Below are positions 43,883 through 51,953 of a stretch of DNA of 57,398 bases, piece after piece (the stretch's first letter is position 1; each line of letters begins with the position of its first letter). The translations under genes were made by a program, and so were the position numbers. The notes under the pieces were generated by a model. It did no database searches, was not told the origin of the DNA, and saw nothing but the letters and a program-made list of their open reading frames with translations. Origin of the DNA: Chitinophagaceae bacterium (GTDB lineage: Bacteria > Bacteroidota > Bacteroidia > Chitinophagales > Chitinophagaceae); NCBI GenBank assembly GCA_004322015.1, contig SCQT01000268.1, positions 1-57,398 on the forward strand. Direction: 5' to 3'.

Positions 43883-45155
43883 ACCTCAGGGCATTGATGG
43901 GATTCAACTTAGAGGCTTTAATAGCAGGATAGATACCGGAAACAATACCCACTACGGTACAAATGATCACCCCAACCAGGATCATATTCCAGGGGATGAC
44001 GAAGTGAGTGCTCATCAGAAATGACACGATATTTCCCAGGATGATGCCCAGGGCAATTCCCAATATTCCTCCCCACAGGCTGATGATCAGCGCTTCATAC
44101 AGAAACTGGCGCCGGATGACAATGGATTTCGCACCTAAGGCTTTGGAAACTCCGATTTCTCTTGTTCTTTCAGCTACTGCCACTAACATGATATTCATCA
44201 GTCCGATAGCGGAGCCAAACAAAGTGATAAATCCGATAAAAATAGCGGCTATTTTAACTTTGCTCAGGCTTCCCATCAGCATTTCAGCAATGTTATCACT
44301 TTTACTGATATAAAAATTATTAGCTTCATCCACGTTTAACTTCCGGACAACGCGGAAAAGTCCGGTGGCTTCGCCTATAGCTTCATCCAATTGTTGTACC
44401 TGGTTAACCATGACGCCAATCTGATAAGAGGGGTCAGTATTATTGAAAACACGGCGGACATTATTGACCGTAGTCAAAACAATATTATCAGCGCTAAAAA
44501 GATTACTGCTCCCTTTGGATTTTAATACGCCGATGACACGATAACGAACGGTGCCCAGACGGACCGTGTTATTCTCCACATGTTTTAAATTATCTCCAAA
44601 CAGTTTTTTAGCTACATCCATCCCCAGAATAGCCACATTACGCCCGGATTCCAGATCCAATTGATTGAAATTTCTGCCTACATCCAGATTATAGCCGTTC
44701 AGTGCTAAATAATTATCATCGCTTCCCACAATACGCACATTGGGGTCTGTCTTTTTATCCTGGTGAAAAATGGTGGACATCCATCCGCCGTTAACGGATA
44801 TGCTTACTTTTGCCGGGAAACCATACCGGCTCCTGAAGGCCATTGCCTCCATATAAGTGATGGGTGCATTCCGCTGCGAAGTCTTTACCTTCTTTTTATC
44901 TTCGTTTTTATTCCCTTTTTCTGCCTTATTTCCCCCTCCTATGTGAATGTTCATCTGCCAGTTACGAATGGTGAAACCGTTGGCGCCCATGCTGGCGAAG
45001 TTATTGTATATATTGCTTCGGATGCTGGCAACGGCAGTAAAAATGCCCACTAATGCCATAATGCCGATCGCAATGATCGCAATGGTCAGCCTCGTGCGCA
45101 ATTTATTCCCGCGCACAGATCGAAAGGAAAGAAATAAAATGTCTTTTAAAACCAT
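43875..45155 (-). CDS. MacB/FtsX-type ABC transporter permease
   Basis: A 426-residue permease of the MacB type. The ATG at 45155 (MVLKDILFLSFRSVRGNKLRTRLTI) gives the normal N-terminus. It has one membrane helix, a periplasmic MacB_PCD domain (about 45-270) and three C-terminal helices with the FtsX core (ERTREIGVSKALGAKSIVIRRQFLYEALIIS and GIYPAIKASKLNPINALRYE). A lysine-rich insert (NKAEKGNKNEDKKKVK) sits in the periplasmic domain. The ATP-binding partner is not beside it; LolD at 48104 is a possibility but lies elsewhere. Confidence 0.9.
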   Translation of the reverse strand: MVLKDILFLSFRSVRGNKLRTRLTIAIIAIGIMALVGIFTAVASIRSNIYNNFASMGANGFTIRNWQMNIHIGGGNKAEKGNKNEDKKKVKTSQRNAPITYMEAMAFRSRYGFPAKVSISVNGGWMSTIFHQDKKTDPNVRIVGSDDNYLALNGYNLDVGRNFNQLDLESGRNVAILGMDVAKKLFGDNLKHVENNTVRLGTVRYRVIGVLKSKGSSNLFSADNIVLTTVNNVRRVFNNTDPSYQIGVMVNQVQQLDEAIGEATGLFRVVRKLNVDEANNFYISKSDNIAEMLMGSLSKVKIAAIFIGFITLFGSAIGLMNIMLVAVAERTREIGVSKALGAKSIVIRRQFLYEALIISLWGGILGIALGIILGNIVSFLMSTHFVIPWNMILVGVIICTVVGIVSGIYPAIKASKLNPINALRYE

Positions 45156-45231
45156 AAACGGGAATAAAGTTACGATTAAATAACAATAATCCATCAATCA
45201 CAGATTTCTTAACTTCTGCCGGCAGGATCCC

Positions 45232-45684
45232 TTATTCTTTGTTTTTGGTATCTATAAAAATAGTTACCGGGCCGTCATTCACCAGCGATACTTTCATATC
45301 AGCCCCAAACTCCCCTGTTTGTATTGGTTTACCCAAATCTATGTTTAGTTGATGAATCATTTTCTTATAAGTTATAATGGCAATTTCGGGTTTACTGGCG
45401 CGTATATAAGAAGGACGATTTCCTTTTTTAGTGAGCGCGTGGAGGGTAAACTGACTGATCAACAAAATTTCTCCACCGACCTCTTTTACCGAAAGGTTCA
45501 TGATGCCCTGGTTATCATCGAAAATCCGTAGTTGAGTAATCTTTTTGCCGAGCCAGGCAATATCCTGGTCATTATCGGAATCCTCAATTCCGAGCAACAC
45601 AAGCAATCCGGAATTTATCGCCGATTTAATCTGTCCGTTTATCATAACGGATGCCTGGCTCACACGTTGAACAACTGTACGCAT
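45232..45684 (-). CDS. dtd: D-aminoacyl-tRNA deacylase
   Basis: A 150-residue Dtd, which removes D-amino acids mischarged on tRNA. The ATG at 45684 (MRTVVQRVSQASVMI) matches the family start; the 17-residue longer reading was rejected. Active-site motifs are SQFTLHALTKKGNRPSY and the C-terminal NDGPVTIFIDT (NxGPxT type). It is followed (upstream in transcription by the sigma gene) with a few bases between. Confidence 0.95.
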   Translation of the reverse strand: MRTVVQRVSQASVMINGQIKSAINSGLLVLLGIEDSDNDQDIAWLGKKITQLRIFDDNQGIMNLSVKEVGGEILLISQFTLHALTKKGNRPSYIRASKPEIAIITYKKMIHQLNIDLGKPIQTGEFGADMKVSLVNDGPVTIFIDTKNKE

Positions 45685-45739
45685 AAAGAAGTGTGTATGT
45701 TTTTGATGCTGAATAAACTGAGCGAATGTTTTCAATAGG

Positions 45740-46297
45740 CTACGTGAGATGTTCTTTCAACCTGTCCCTGATAGTTTTCAATGCTTGGGTCAGGTGGTTT
45801 TGGACCGTGGATAAAGCGATATTCATTTGCCTGGCTATTTCTTCCTGCTTTAGATTCTGCTCCCTGCTGAACTGATACACGGTTTTTTGCTGAAGCGGGA
45901 GATCATTAACTATCTGTTGCAATCGCTGTTGCATTATTTTATATCTGAACTCTTCATCCGGAGGTGGAGATTCAAAACCTTCCTGCCGCTGTTTTTGCAT
46001 CATGACCAGCGTTGTTTTTGAAGACCTTTTTAATTGATTGATAGCGTGATTTTGTGCCATTCTGAATAAATAAGCGTTAAAATTCTCAATGGAGAAAAGT
46101 CTCCCCCTTTGTTCCCATATTTTCAGGAAAACATCCTGCACAATATCTGAGGACAATTCTTTGGATCCGGTAATGCGGAATATGAAAGAGTATAGTTTAT
46201 CCCTGTAGGCATAAAAAAGCTGTGCAAAGGCTCCCTCATTATCTTCACTGATCTGCTCCAAAAGCAGCTTTTCATCTTCAGGTAAAAGTGGCGACAA
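45740..46297 (-). CDS. ECF RNA polymerase sigma factor
   Basis: A 185-residue extracytoplasmic-function sigma factor. Region 2 (about 22-90: LFYAYRDKLYSFIFRITGSKELSSDIVQDVFLKIWEQR) and region 4 (about 125-180: LPLQQKTVYQFSREQNLKQEEIARQMNIALSTVQNHLTQALKTIR). The start is a TTG at 46297, because an in-frame TGA precedes it and no ATG lies before residue 80. In Bacteroidota such factors usually sit before a FecR anti-sigma and a SusCD pair; neither is adjacent here, so the regulated genes are unknown. Confidence 0.9.
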   Translation of the reverse strand: MSPLLPEDEKLLLEQISEDNEGAFAQLFYAYRDKLYSFIFRITGSKELSSDIVQDVFLKIWEQRGRLFSIENFNAYLFRMAQNHAINQLKRSSKTTLVMMQKQRQEGFESPPPDEEFRYKIMQQRLQQIVNDLPLQQKTVYQFSREQNLKQEEIARQMNIALSTVQNHLTQALKTIRDRLKEHLT

Positions 46298-46424
46298 GTG
46301 TCAATGTAGTTTCTGAAAGGCTAAAGTAGTAAAAAAAATCCCTGTTCAGGCGGCAACAAAATGTCTTTTCCCCTTTAGAAATATATTCAACGGTTGAAAA
46401 ATAGCCTATGCTCATAAAATTCCC

Positions 46425-46432
46425 TACTTTTA
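46425..46432 (+). promoter_or_regulatory. -7-like box upstream of the DUF4293 gene
   Basis: TACTTTTA at 46425-46432 matches the TAnnTTTG box with one mismatch, 21 bp before the start at 46453; no clear -33 element. Confidence 0.35.
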
Positions 46433-46452
46433 CGGCTCAATATTAACTGCGT

Positions 46453-46896
46453 ATGATTCAGCGAAAACAAACTATTTATCTGTTATTAGCTGCTATATTG
46501 GGATCTGTCATCAGTTTCTATAATCCTAATCTTTGGCGTGCCAGGCTCACTAACAATACCTATCAGTATTTTACAGGGCAAAGCAGCTATTTATATTTTA
46601 TTCTTTTAATGATCATTATTGCCTTGTCTGTCGTTTGTATTTTTTTATTTAAAAAAAGACCGCTGCAATTTAAATTAACTGTAATTAACCTGTTAATTTC
46701 CATTGGGATCATCATTTTACAATATTTTAAGATAAAAAGTGAAGCGGTGCAATGGCAGGAATCCAATATGCTGGCGTCATCGAGTTATCTCCCCGCTGCA
46801 TTTTTACCGGTTATTATAGTGGTATTACTGTTTCTGGCAGCAAGGGGAATTTATAAAGACGAGCGGTTGGTAAAATCATTGAACAGGCTGAGGTAA
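46453..46896 (+). CDS. DUF4293-family membrane protein
   Basis: A 147-residue small membrane protein of the Bacteroidota-specific DUF4293 family. The start MIQRKQTIYLLLAAILGSVISFY is the family signature; four hydrophobic helices follow (about 8-24, 50-70, 78-95, 115-133) with a C-terminal DERLVKSLNRLR tail. Function unknown. It sits alone, between the sigma factor (divergent) and fabI. Confidence 0.88.
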   Translation: MIQRKQTIYLLLAAILGSVISFYNPNLWRARLTNNTYQYFTGQSSYLYFILLMIIIALSVVCIFLFKKRPLQFKLTVINLLISIGIIILQYFKIKSEAVQWQESNMLASSSYLPAAFLPVIIVVLLFLAARGIYKDERLVKSLNRLR

Positions 46897-46929
46897 GGAT
46901 GTTCCAATGTTTCAAGGTTCCATAGTTCC

Positions 46930-46944
46930 GGGTTTTGTAAACCC
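46930..46944. repeat. Inverted repeat upstream of fabI
   Basis: GGGTTT-TGT-AAACCC, a perfect 6-bp palindrome with a 3-base centre, lies 34 bp before the fabI start. There is no T-tract, so it is not an intrinsic terminator; it could be a regulator site. Too little evidence to name one. Confidence 0.35.
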
Positions 46945-46977
46945 AAAACTCAAAACAACAAACTCAAAATATAAAAT

Positions 46978-47793
46978 ATGTCACACCATTTGTTACAAGG
47001 GAAGAAGGGAATTATTTTCGGAGCGTTAGATGAACGTTCTATGGCCTGGAAAGCTGCACAGAGAGTGGTGGAAGAAGGTGCTTCCATTACACTGACAAAT
47101 GCGCCCATTGCCTTGAGGATGGGTAAAATTAATGAACTGGCAAAGGAATGTAATGCGGAAGTCATTCCTGCCGATGCCACTTCTTTAAGCGATTTGGAAG
47201 ATCTTTTTTCAAAATCCATGGAAAAGTTAGGCGGTAAGCTGGATTTCATCCTTCATTCTATCGGTATGTCACCAAATCTGCGCAAGAATGTGCCTTATAC
47301 AGCTACGAATTATGATAACTTTCAAAAGACTTTGGATATTTCGGCTTTGTCCTTTCATAAAGTGCTGCAAACAGCCATGAAATTAGATGCGTTAAATGAA
47401 TGGGCTTCCGTAATCGGATTAAGCTATATTGCTGCCCAGCGTACTTTTCCGGGATATAATGATATGGCAGAAGCTAAAGCATTACTGGAAAGCATTGCGC
47501 GGAGTTTTGGATATCATTATGGCAATAAGAGAAAAGTGCGTGTAAATACGGTTTCGCAGTCCCCAACCGTTACTACTGCCGGAAGCGGCGTCTCAGGATT
47601 TGATGCGTTTTTCCATTATGCAGATAAGATGAGTCCGTTAGGAAATGCCAATGCCGATGACTGTGCCAATTTTTGTGTAGTTCTTTTCTCTGACCTCACC
47701 CGCATGGTGACTATGCAGAATCTCTACCATGACGGAGGCTTTTCGAGTATGGGTGTGAGCCAGGCCATTGTAGAAGACATGTCAGGTCGTTAG
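46978..47793 (+). CDS. fabI: Enoyl-[acyl-carrier-protein] reductase [NADH]
   Basis: A 271-residue FabI, the last step of each fatty acid elongation cycle. N-terminal GKKGIIFGALDERSMAWKAAQRVVEEG (FabI-type cofactor motif), ILHSIGMSPN, and the catalytic YNDMAEAK (Tyr-x6-Lys) after SYIAAQRTFPG. These fit FabI, the triclosan-sensitive class. Its 3' end overlaps the convergent DUF2795 gene by 4 nt. Confidence 0.95.
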   Translation: MSHHLLQGKKGIIFGALDERSMAWKAAQRVVEEGASITLTNAPIALRMGKINELAKECNAEVIPADATSLSDLEDLFSKSMEKLGGKLDFILHSIGMSPNLRKNVPYTATNYDNFQKTLDISALSFHKVLQTAMKLDALNEWASVIGLSYIAAQRTFPGYNDMAEAKALLESIARSFGYHYGNKRKVRVNTVSQSPTVTTAGSGVSGFDAFFHYADKMSPLGNANADDCANFCVVLFSDLTRMVTMQNLYHDGGFSSMGVSQAIVEDMSGR

Positions 47794-48011
47794 TATTCGT
47801 CTTCATTGAAGAAAAAATCTTCTCTGGATGGATAATCGGGCCATATATCTTCAATTCCTTCGAATAATTCGCCTTCGTCTTCTAATTCCTGGAGGTTTTC
47901 CACTACTTCTATCGGGGCTCCCGACCGGATGGCGTAGTCAATCAGCTCGTCCTTTGCGGCAGGCCAAGGCGCGTCTTCCAGATAGGATGCCAGTTCTAAT
48001 GTCCAGAACAT
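47790..48011 (-). CDS. DUF2795 small acidic protein
   Basis: A 73-residue, strongly acidic protein of the DUF2795 family, widely conserved in Bacteroidota. The core is FWTLELASYLEDAPWPAAKDELIDYAIRSGAPIEVVENLQ followed by an acidic C-terminus (DEGELFEGIEDIWPDYPSREDFFFNEDEY). Function unknown. It is unlikely to be chance given its family match, although it is short. Confidence 0.85.
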   Translation of the reverse strand: MFWTLELASYLEDAPWPAAKDELIDYAIRSGAPIEVVENLQELEDEGELFEGIEDIWPDYPSREDFFFNEDEY

Positions 48012-48103
48012 AATAAAAGGGGTTTAAAATTTCCGCAAAAGTAAAATTTAATTTGAATAAAACAACCTCTGTGTGATTAATGGAAATGATGTTTCTTTAT
48101 GCC

Positions 48104-48760
48104 ATGTTAAAAGCTGAAAATATCATAAAAAGCTACGATAGTTTAGCAGTGCTGAAGGGAGTGGATTTGGAGGTAAAAAAAGGCGAAATAGTGACTATTG
48201 TGGGTTCTTCAGGGGCAGGAAAAAGCACCTTGCTCCATATTCTGGGGACTTTGGACACACCGGATGAGGGAGAAGTATGGATTAACGGCAAAGCGATTTT
48301 GGGATTAAAAGGCAGGCAATTATCAGATTTCCGGAACAGCCATATCGGATTTGTTTTCCAATTCCACCATCTGTTACCCGAATTTACAGCTATGGAGAAT
48401 GTGTGTATTCCCGGCTTTATAGCGACTAAGGGTTCTAAAAAAGAGATCCGTAAAAGGGCGGAGGAGCTGCTGGACCTGCTGAATCTGTCTGAGCGGAAAG
48501 AACATAAGCCGGGTGAATTATCAGGAGGTGAACAACAGAGAGTGGCCGTAGCCCGCGCCCTGATCAACAGACCGGATATTGTATTTGCTGATGAACCTAC
48601 CGGTAACCTGGACTCCGCTAATGCCCGGGAATTGCATCAGTTATTTTATAAGCTGAGGGCCGAGTTTGCTCAAACGTTCGTTATTGTTACTCACAATGAA
48701 GATCTGGCAAAGCTGAGTGATCGCCGGTTATTGATGAAGGATGGCAAGATGGTTAGCTAA
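48104..48760 (+). CDS. lolD: Lipoprotein-releasing / MacB-type ABC transporter ATP-binding protein
   Basis: A 218-residue ATPase of the LolD/MacB class. Walker [19 protein letters not shown]-loop [19 protein letters not shown] signature [15 protein letters not shown] and Walker [12 protein letters not shown], with the H-loop [11 protein letters not shown]. The LolD-type [12 protein letters not shown]-like beginning favours the ATG at 48104; one at 48080 would add eight residues. It partners LolC/E-type permeases, which are not adjacent; the MacB-type permease at 43875 is another possible partner. Confidence 0.9.
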   Translation: MLKAENIIKSYDSLAVLKGVDLEVKKGEIVTIVGSSGAGKSTLLHILGTLDTPDEGEVWINGKAILGLKGRQLSDFRNSHIGFVFQFHHLLPEFTAMENVCIPGFIATKGSKKEIRKRAEELLDLLNLSERKEHKPGELSGGEQQRVAVARALINRPDIVFADEPTGNLDSANARELHQLFYKLRAEFAQTFVIVTHNEDLAKLSDRRLLMKDGKMVS

Positions 48761-48840
48761 AGTTTTATGTTTCGGGTTCGGTGTTTCCCAGCACTACATT
48801 ACTACCATTTACCGCTTAACAAAACCTGCCCGTTGCCGAC

Positions 48841-51093
48841 TCACTCGTCTTCCGTTTCAATTTTAGCTCCTTTCATCAGCTTTTTATAAGCCTTGATAAA
48901 AATAGCGCCCATGTTTTTTTGCGGCGGAATATAATCCTGAAAATAATCGTAGAATTCGGGAGAGTTTTTAAAATAATTATTGAGCTGATTCCATATCTTC
49001 TCCCATTTAAGATCATTTCCTATCCTGATCTGGTCCTCTATTGTCCTGATAATCGGATCATTGACCAACATGGAACCGGTCTGCTTGGAGGAAATGATTT
49101 GGGCGTTAGGGGAGATATTCAACACCTGGGCCAGTGTATTGTACCCCCCGCAAGAGCCTAAAAACACTAATTCGGCAGAAGGTTGAAGTTCTTTAAGAGT
49201 TGCATCAACATGATAGCTGTGCCCGCGATGGATGAACACAGTTGGATGGATGCTATTTTTTGTGAGATATTCCTGCAAAACAGTCATTGCTTTTTCATCC
49301 TCATCGGGGTCTGAAATAGGCTTTTTTACAAATAAGGTAACCGGCCTCCCTTTGGTTGAAGTAATGGTTAAAAAATATTTATTGATATCGTTTACCCGCC
49401 AGTCCCCGTTTTGAAAGGTGGGCATAAAATGGGCGTATGAATCAAAACCGTCTTTGTCACCGTAAAAAAATACTTCTTCATAAACCCGTCCTGCGCTGTC
49501 ATTGATTAAGTTTTTAAAAGGCAGATAATCTATGGGCGGAAGATCAAATTTCTGTGACATGGTTTTTGCCCATACTTCGTCCTGGTCAGAGCTTTCGCGG
49601 GTATTGAAGAGAGTTGAAAGCAGGCCGTAAAGCACTTTCCCCCTTTCATCGTTCTGGGCTACCATTTCCTCAAAATTCCGGTTTACTTCAGCCTGAAGCT
49701 TTTTGAGTAATGCCGAATCTTTGATACTGCCAAAGGCATCCGCCACATCTACCGATGCAGCAAGCCCCTTGGTATATTGTAATCCGTCCACAAATTTATT
49801 CATCAGCACGTTAGCGTTTTGTTGGCTCATGGAACCGAGAAACGGATCCAGTGTATTATAAGCGGAAGAAAGCGTGATGAATTTACGGAAACGGTCAAAT
49901 ATGACAGACATTAGGAGTTTATCCCCGCGGGGCGGATCCATACGCTGCATAAAACGTTTAAAAAGACCCACAAAGCTGGAAGTGTAAATCTCCTGTTGTC
50001 CATTGACCAGGATGTAATAAATTTCCTGCGGAGTCAGCTTGTTGGCACAGGCGAACCTGACCGGATCAGGGCTCTCGTGCAGTTCATTGACCTGCCTTAT
50101 ATATTCCAGGGCGCTTCTTTTCACACTTGCTTCCATAGCAGGTTGTCCCACAAAATCTTCTCCGTCTATGATGCCTCTGTTCATGTCAATCAGCGTATTG
50201 ACAGCTAATAAATAATAGGCATCATCATCCTGAGCGATCTTCTGCAATTGCGGAACGGTGTATTTTCCACTGACAATATAATCAATAAAAGGAAAAACAC
50301 GAATGGCCTTATCCGGTGTGGCGCCTACTTTCACAATCGCCTGCACCAGGGGATCGGAATTACGGCGAACCACCCTGCCCACCATAGTATAGGATGTGGC
50401 ATAGTTATAGACCAATTCCGGATAAGCATGTGCTATCCTGGCGACGACAGTGTCTACGAATGGCTCATTAGCCAGATCAGGGTAGGACTGGTTTAATACT
50501 GTCAGAAAAGATTTAGGATACTGCGCTGCATATTTCCTTAATAAGGCAATACGTGCTTCCTGGTACCCGTAATTTTGACTGAACACGTTGATATTGATAG
50601 CGCCTATTTCATAAGGAACCTTTTTGACGAAAGGGGCTATACTTCCTCCCTGTCTGTCGGCATTCAGCATTTCATGAAAATTCGTCACCAACTCAGGGAT
50701 AAGCGCCGGGCTCAGGTCGCCATTGCCCCACTCACGATTCATGATCTTCAGCATTACATAAATGCTGTTCAGGTATAGAACCTTATGACGGTGATCAAGA
50801 TCAGAAGCTTCAATGGCTAAGCGGTAATTATCTATATCTCTCTTTAAAACATCTTTAATTTGCACGTACCCGGCAGGGGGATCATCAGAACCCTGATTAT
50901 GCCGATTCAGTTTCTCCGCCATGCCCAATGCCTTGGATTGTTCTTGTGATATCAGATCGTGCCAGTATTGCAAATAAATAGGAATAATTACCCCGCTGGT
51001 ATCCTGCTGTGCAGCAGCATAGGAGGAAGAAGCAGTGATCAACAGGGAGCAACTTATGGCTGCAAGAAAACAAATAAAACGGGCTTTTTTCAT
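48841..51093 (-). CDS. Large exported protein with a caspase-like (clan CD) dyad candidate
   Basis: About 750 residues, with the start at ATG 51093 (MKKARFICFLAA) or 51105 four codons earlier; both give a signal peptide ending SYAAAQ. The first 550 residues are helical and repeat-like with no domain I recognise. The C-terminal quarter (numbered from 51105) has the hallmarks of the caspase/gingipain/CHAT fold: TVFIHRGHSY with H626/H629 at the end of one hydrophobic strand, then AELVFLGSCGGYN with C652 after the next, 23-26 residues later. This matches the His-Cys order and spacing of clan CD cysteine peptidases. A periplasmic or surface protease is inferred, not proven. The end is basic (AYKKLMKGAK) with an acidic ETEDE tip. 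Confidence 0.7.
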   Translation of the reverse strand: MKKARFICFLAAISCSLLITASSSYAAAQQDTSGVIIPIYLQYWHDLISQEQSKALGMAEKLNRHNQGSDDPPAGYVQIKDVLKRDIDNYRLAIEASDLDHRHKVLYLNSIYVMLKIMNREWGNGDLSPALIPELVTNFHEMLNADRQGGSIAPFVKKVPYEIGAININVFSQNYGYQEARIALLRKYAAQYPKSFLTVLNQSYPDLANEPFVDTVVARIAHAYPELVYNYATSYTMVGRVVRRNSDPLVQAIVKVGATPDKAIRVFPFIDYIVSGKYTVPQLQKIAQDDDAYYLLAVNTLIDMNRGIIDGEDFVGQPAMEASVKRSALEYIRQVNELHESPDPVRFACANKLTPQEIYYILVNGQQEIYTSSFVGLFKRFMQRMDPPRGDKLLMSVIFDRFRKFITLSSAYNTLDPFLGSMSQQNANVLMNKFVDGLQYTKGLAASVDVADAFGSIKDSALLKKLQAEVNRNFEEMVAQNDERGKVLYGLLSTLFNTRESSDQDEVWAKTMSQKFDLPPIDYLPFKNLINDSAGRVYEEVFFYGDKDGFDSYAHFMPTFQNGDWRVNDINKYFLTITSTKGRPVTLFVKKPISDPDEDEKAMTVLQEYLTKNSIHPTVFIHRGHSYHVDATLKELQPSAELVFLGSCGGYNTLAQVLNISPNAQIISSKQTGSMLVNDPIIRTIEDQIRIGNDLKWEKIWNQLNNYFKNSPEFYDYFQDYIPPQKNMGAIFIKAYKKLMKGAKIETEDE

Positions 51094-51214
51094 GGATGCT
51101 GACATTTTTTACTCTGATGCAAATTTATGACCAAATTTTAAACCTTGGCTTTACAAAGGTGCCCAAATTGACAATTTAATCATGTTAACCTATGGTTAGG
51201 ATTAATTAACTTGC

Positions 51215-51222
51215 TATTTTTG
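51215..51222 (+). promoter_or_regulatory. -7 box of the PhoB-like regulator
   Basis: TATTTTTG at 51215-51222 is an exact TAnnTTTG match, 20 bp before the ATG at 51243; the -33 element is not clear. Confidence 0.5.
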
Positions 51223-51242
51223 CGAAATCACAGCCTTTGCCG

Positions 51243-51920
51243 ATGATGAATGAAAAAAAATATAAGATATTGATCGTGGATGATGAGGAGGATATTGTGG
51301 AGATCATCCGTTATAATTTGCAGCAGGCGGGCTATGAAACAGAGGCTGCCGGTAACGGAGAAGAAGCTTTACTGAAAGCTAAATCATTTCATCCCGATCT
51401 GATCATACTTGATATCATGATGCCGGTAAAAGACGGGGCCGAAACATTAGCGTCCCTGCGTAAGGATGAGGCATTTAAAAATACCTTAATCCTGTTTCTT
51501 ACCGCATTAGGTACGGAAAGCGCGGAGATCAACGGGCTCAATCTGGGGGCAGACGATTATGTGGTAAAACCGGTTAAACCCCAGATCCTTTTAAGCAGGA
51601 TCAAAGCATTATTACGCAGGGTCAATAAAGAGGAAGAAAAGACAGTTACATTGGGAGATCTTACCATAAACAGAGAAAGGTTCATCGTCCATTACAAAGG
51701 GCGTGAAGTGATATTGGCGAAAAAAGAATTTGAGTTGCTGGCATTACTTGCTTCGAAACCCGGACGCGTTTTCCTGAGAAATGAGATATTAAGTGAAGTC
51801 TGGGGTACCGATATTATTGTGGGCGACCGGACCATTGATGTCCATATACGCAAAATAAGGCAGAAAACCGGCGATATTATTGCCACGGTAAAAGGAGTGG
51901 GATACAGGTTAGATGTTTGA
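51243..51920 (+). CDS. PhoB-like OmpR-family response regulator, orphan
   Basis: A 225-residue regulator. The start is ATG 51243 (or 51246); a TTG at 51237 was rejected. Receiver with D13/D14, phospho-acceptor D57 in LIILDIMMPVKDG and a Lys in DYVVKPVKP; winged-helix domain with RIKALLRRV linker, EFELLALLASKPGRVFLRNEIL and VKGVGYRLDV. No kinase is adjacent. The PhoR-like kinase at 41853 is the nearest unpaired kinase, so this may be its partner, split by about 8 kb; that is inference. Confidence 0.92.
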   Translation: MMNEKKYKILIVDDEEDIVEIIRYNLQQAGYETEAAGNGEEALLKAKSFHPDLIILDIMMPVKDGAETLASLRKDEAFKNTLILFLTALGTESAEINGLNLGADDYVVKPVKPQILLSRIKALLRRVNKEEEKTVTLGDLTINRERFIVHYKGREVILAKKEFELLALLASKPGRVFLRNEILSEVWGTDIIVGDRTIDVHIRKIRQKTGDIIATVKGVGYRLDV

Positions 51921-51953
51921 AATTTTTGTTGAACGTATCTTTTAATAGTACCA

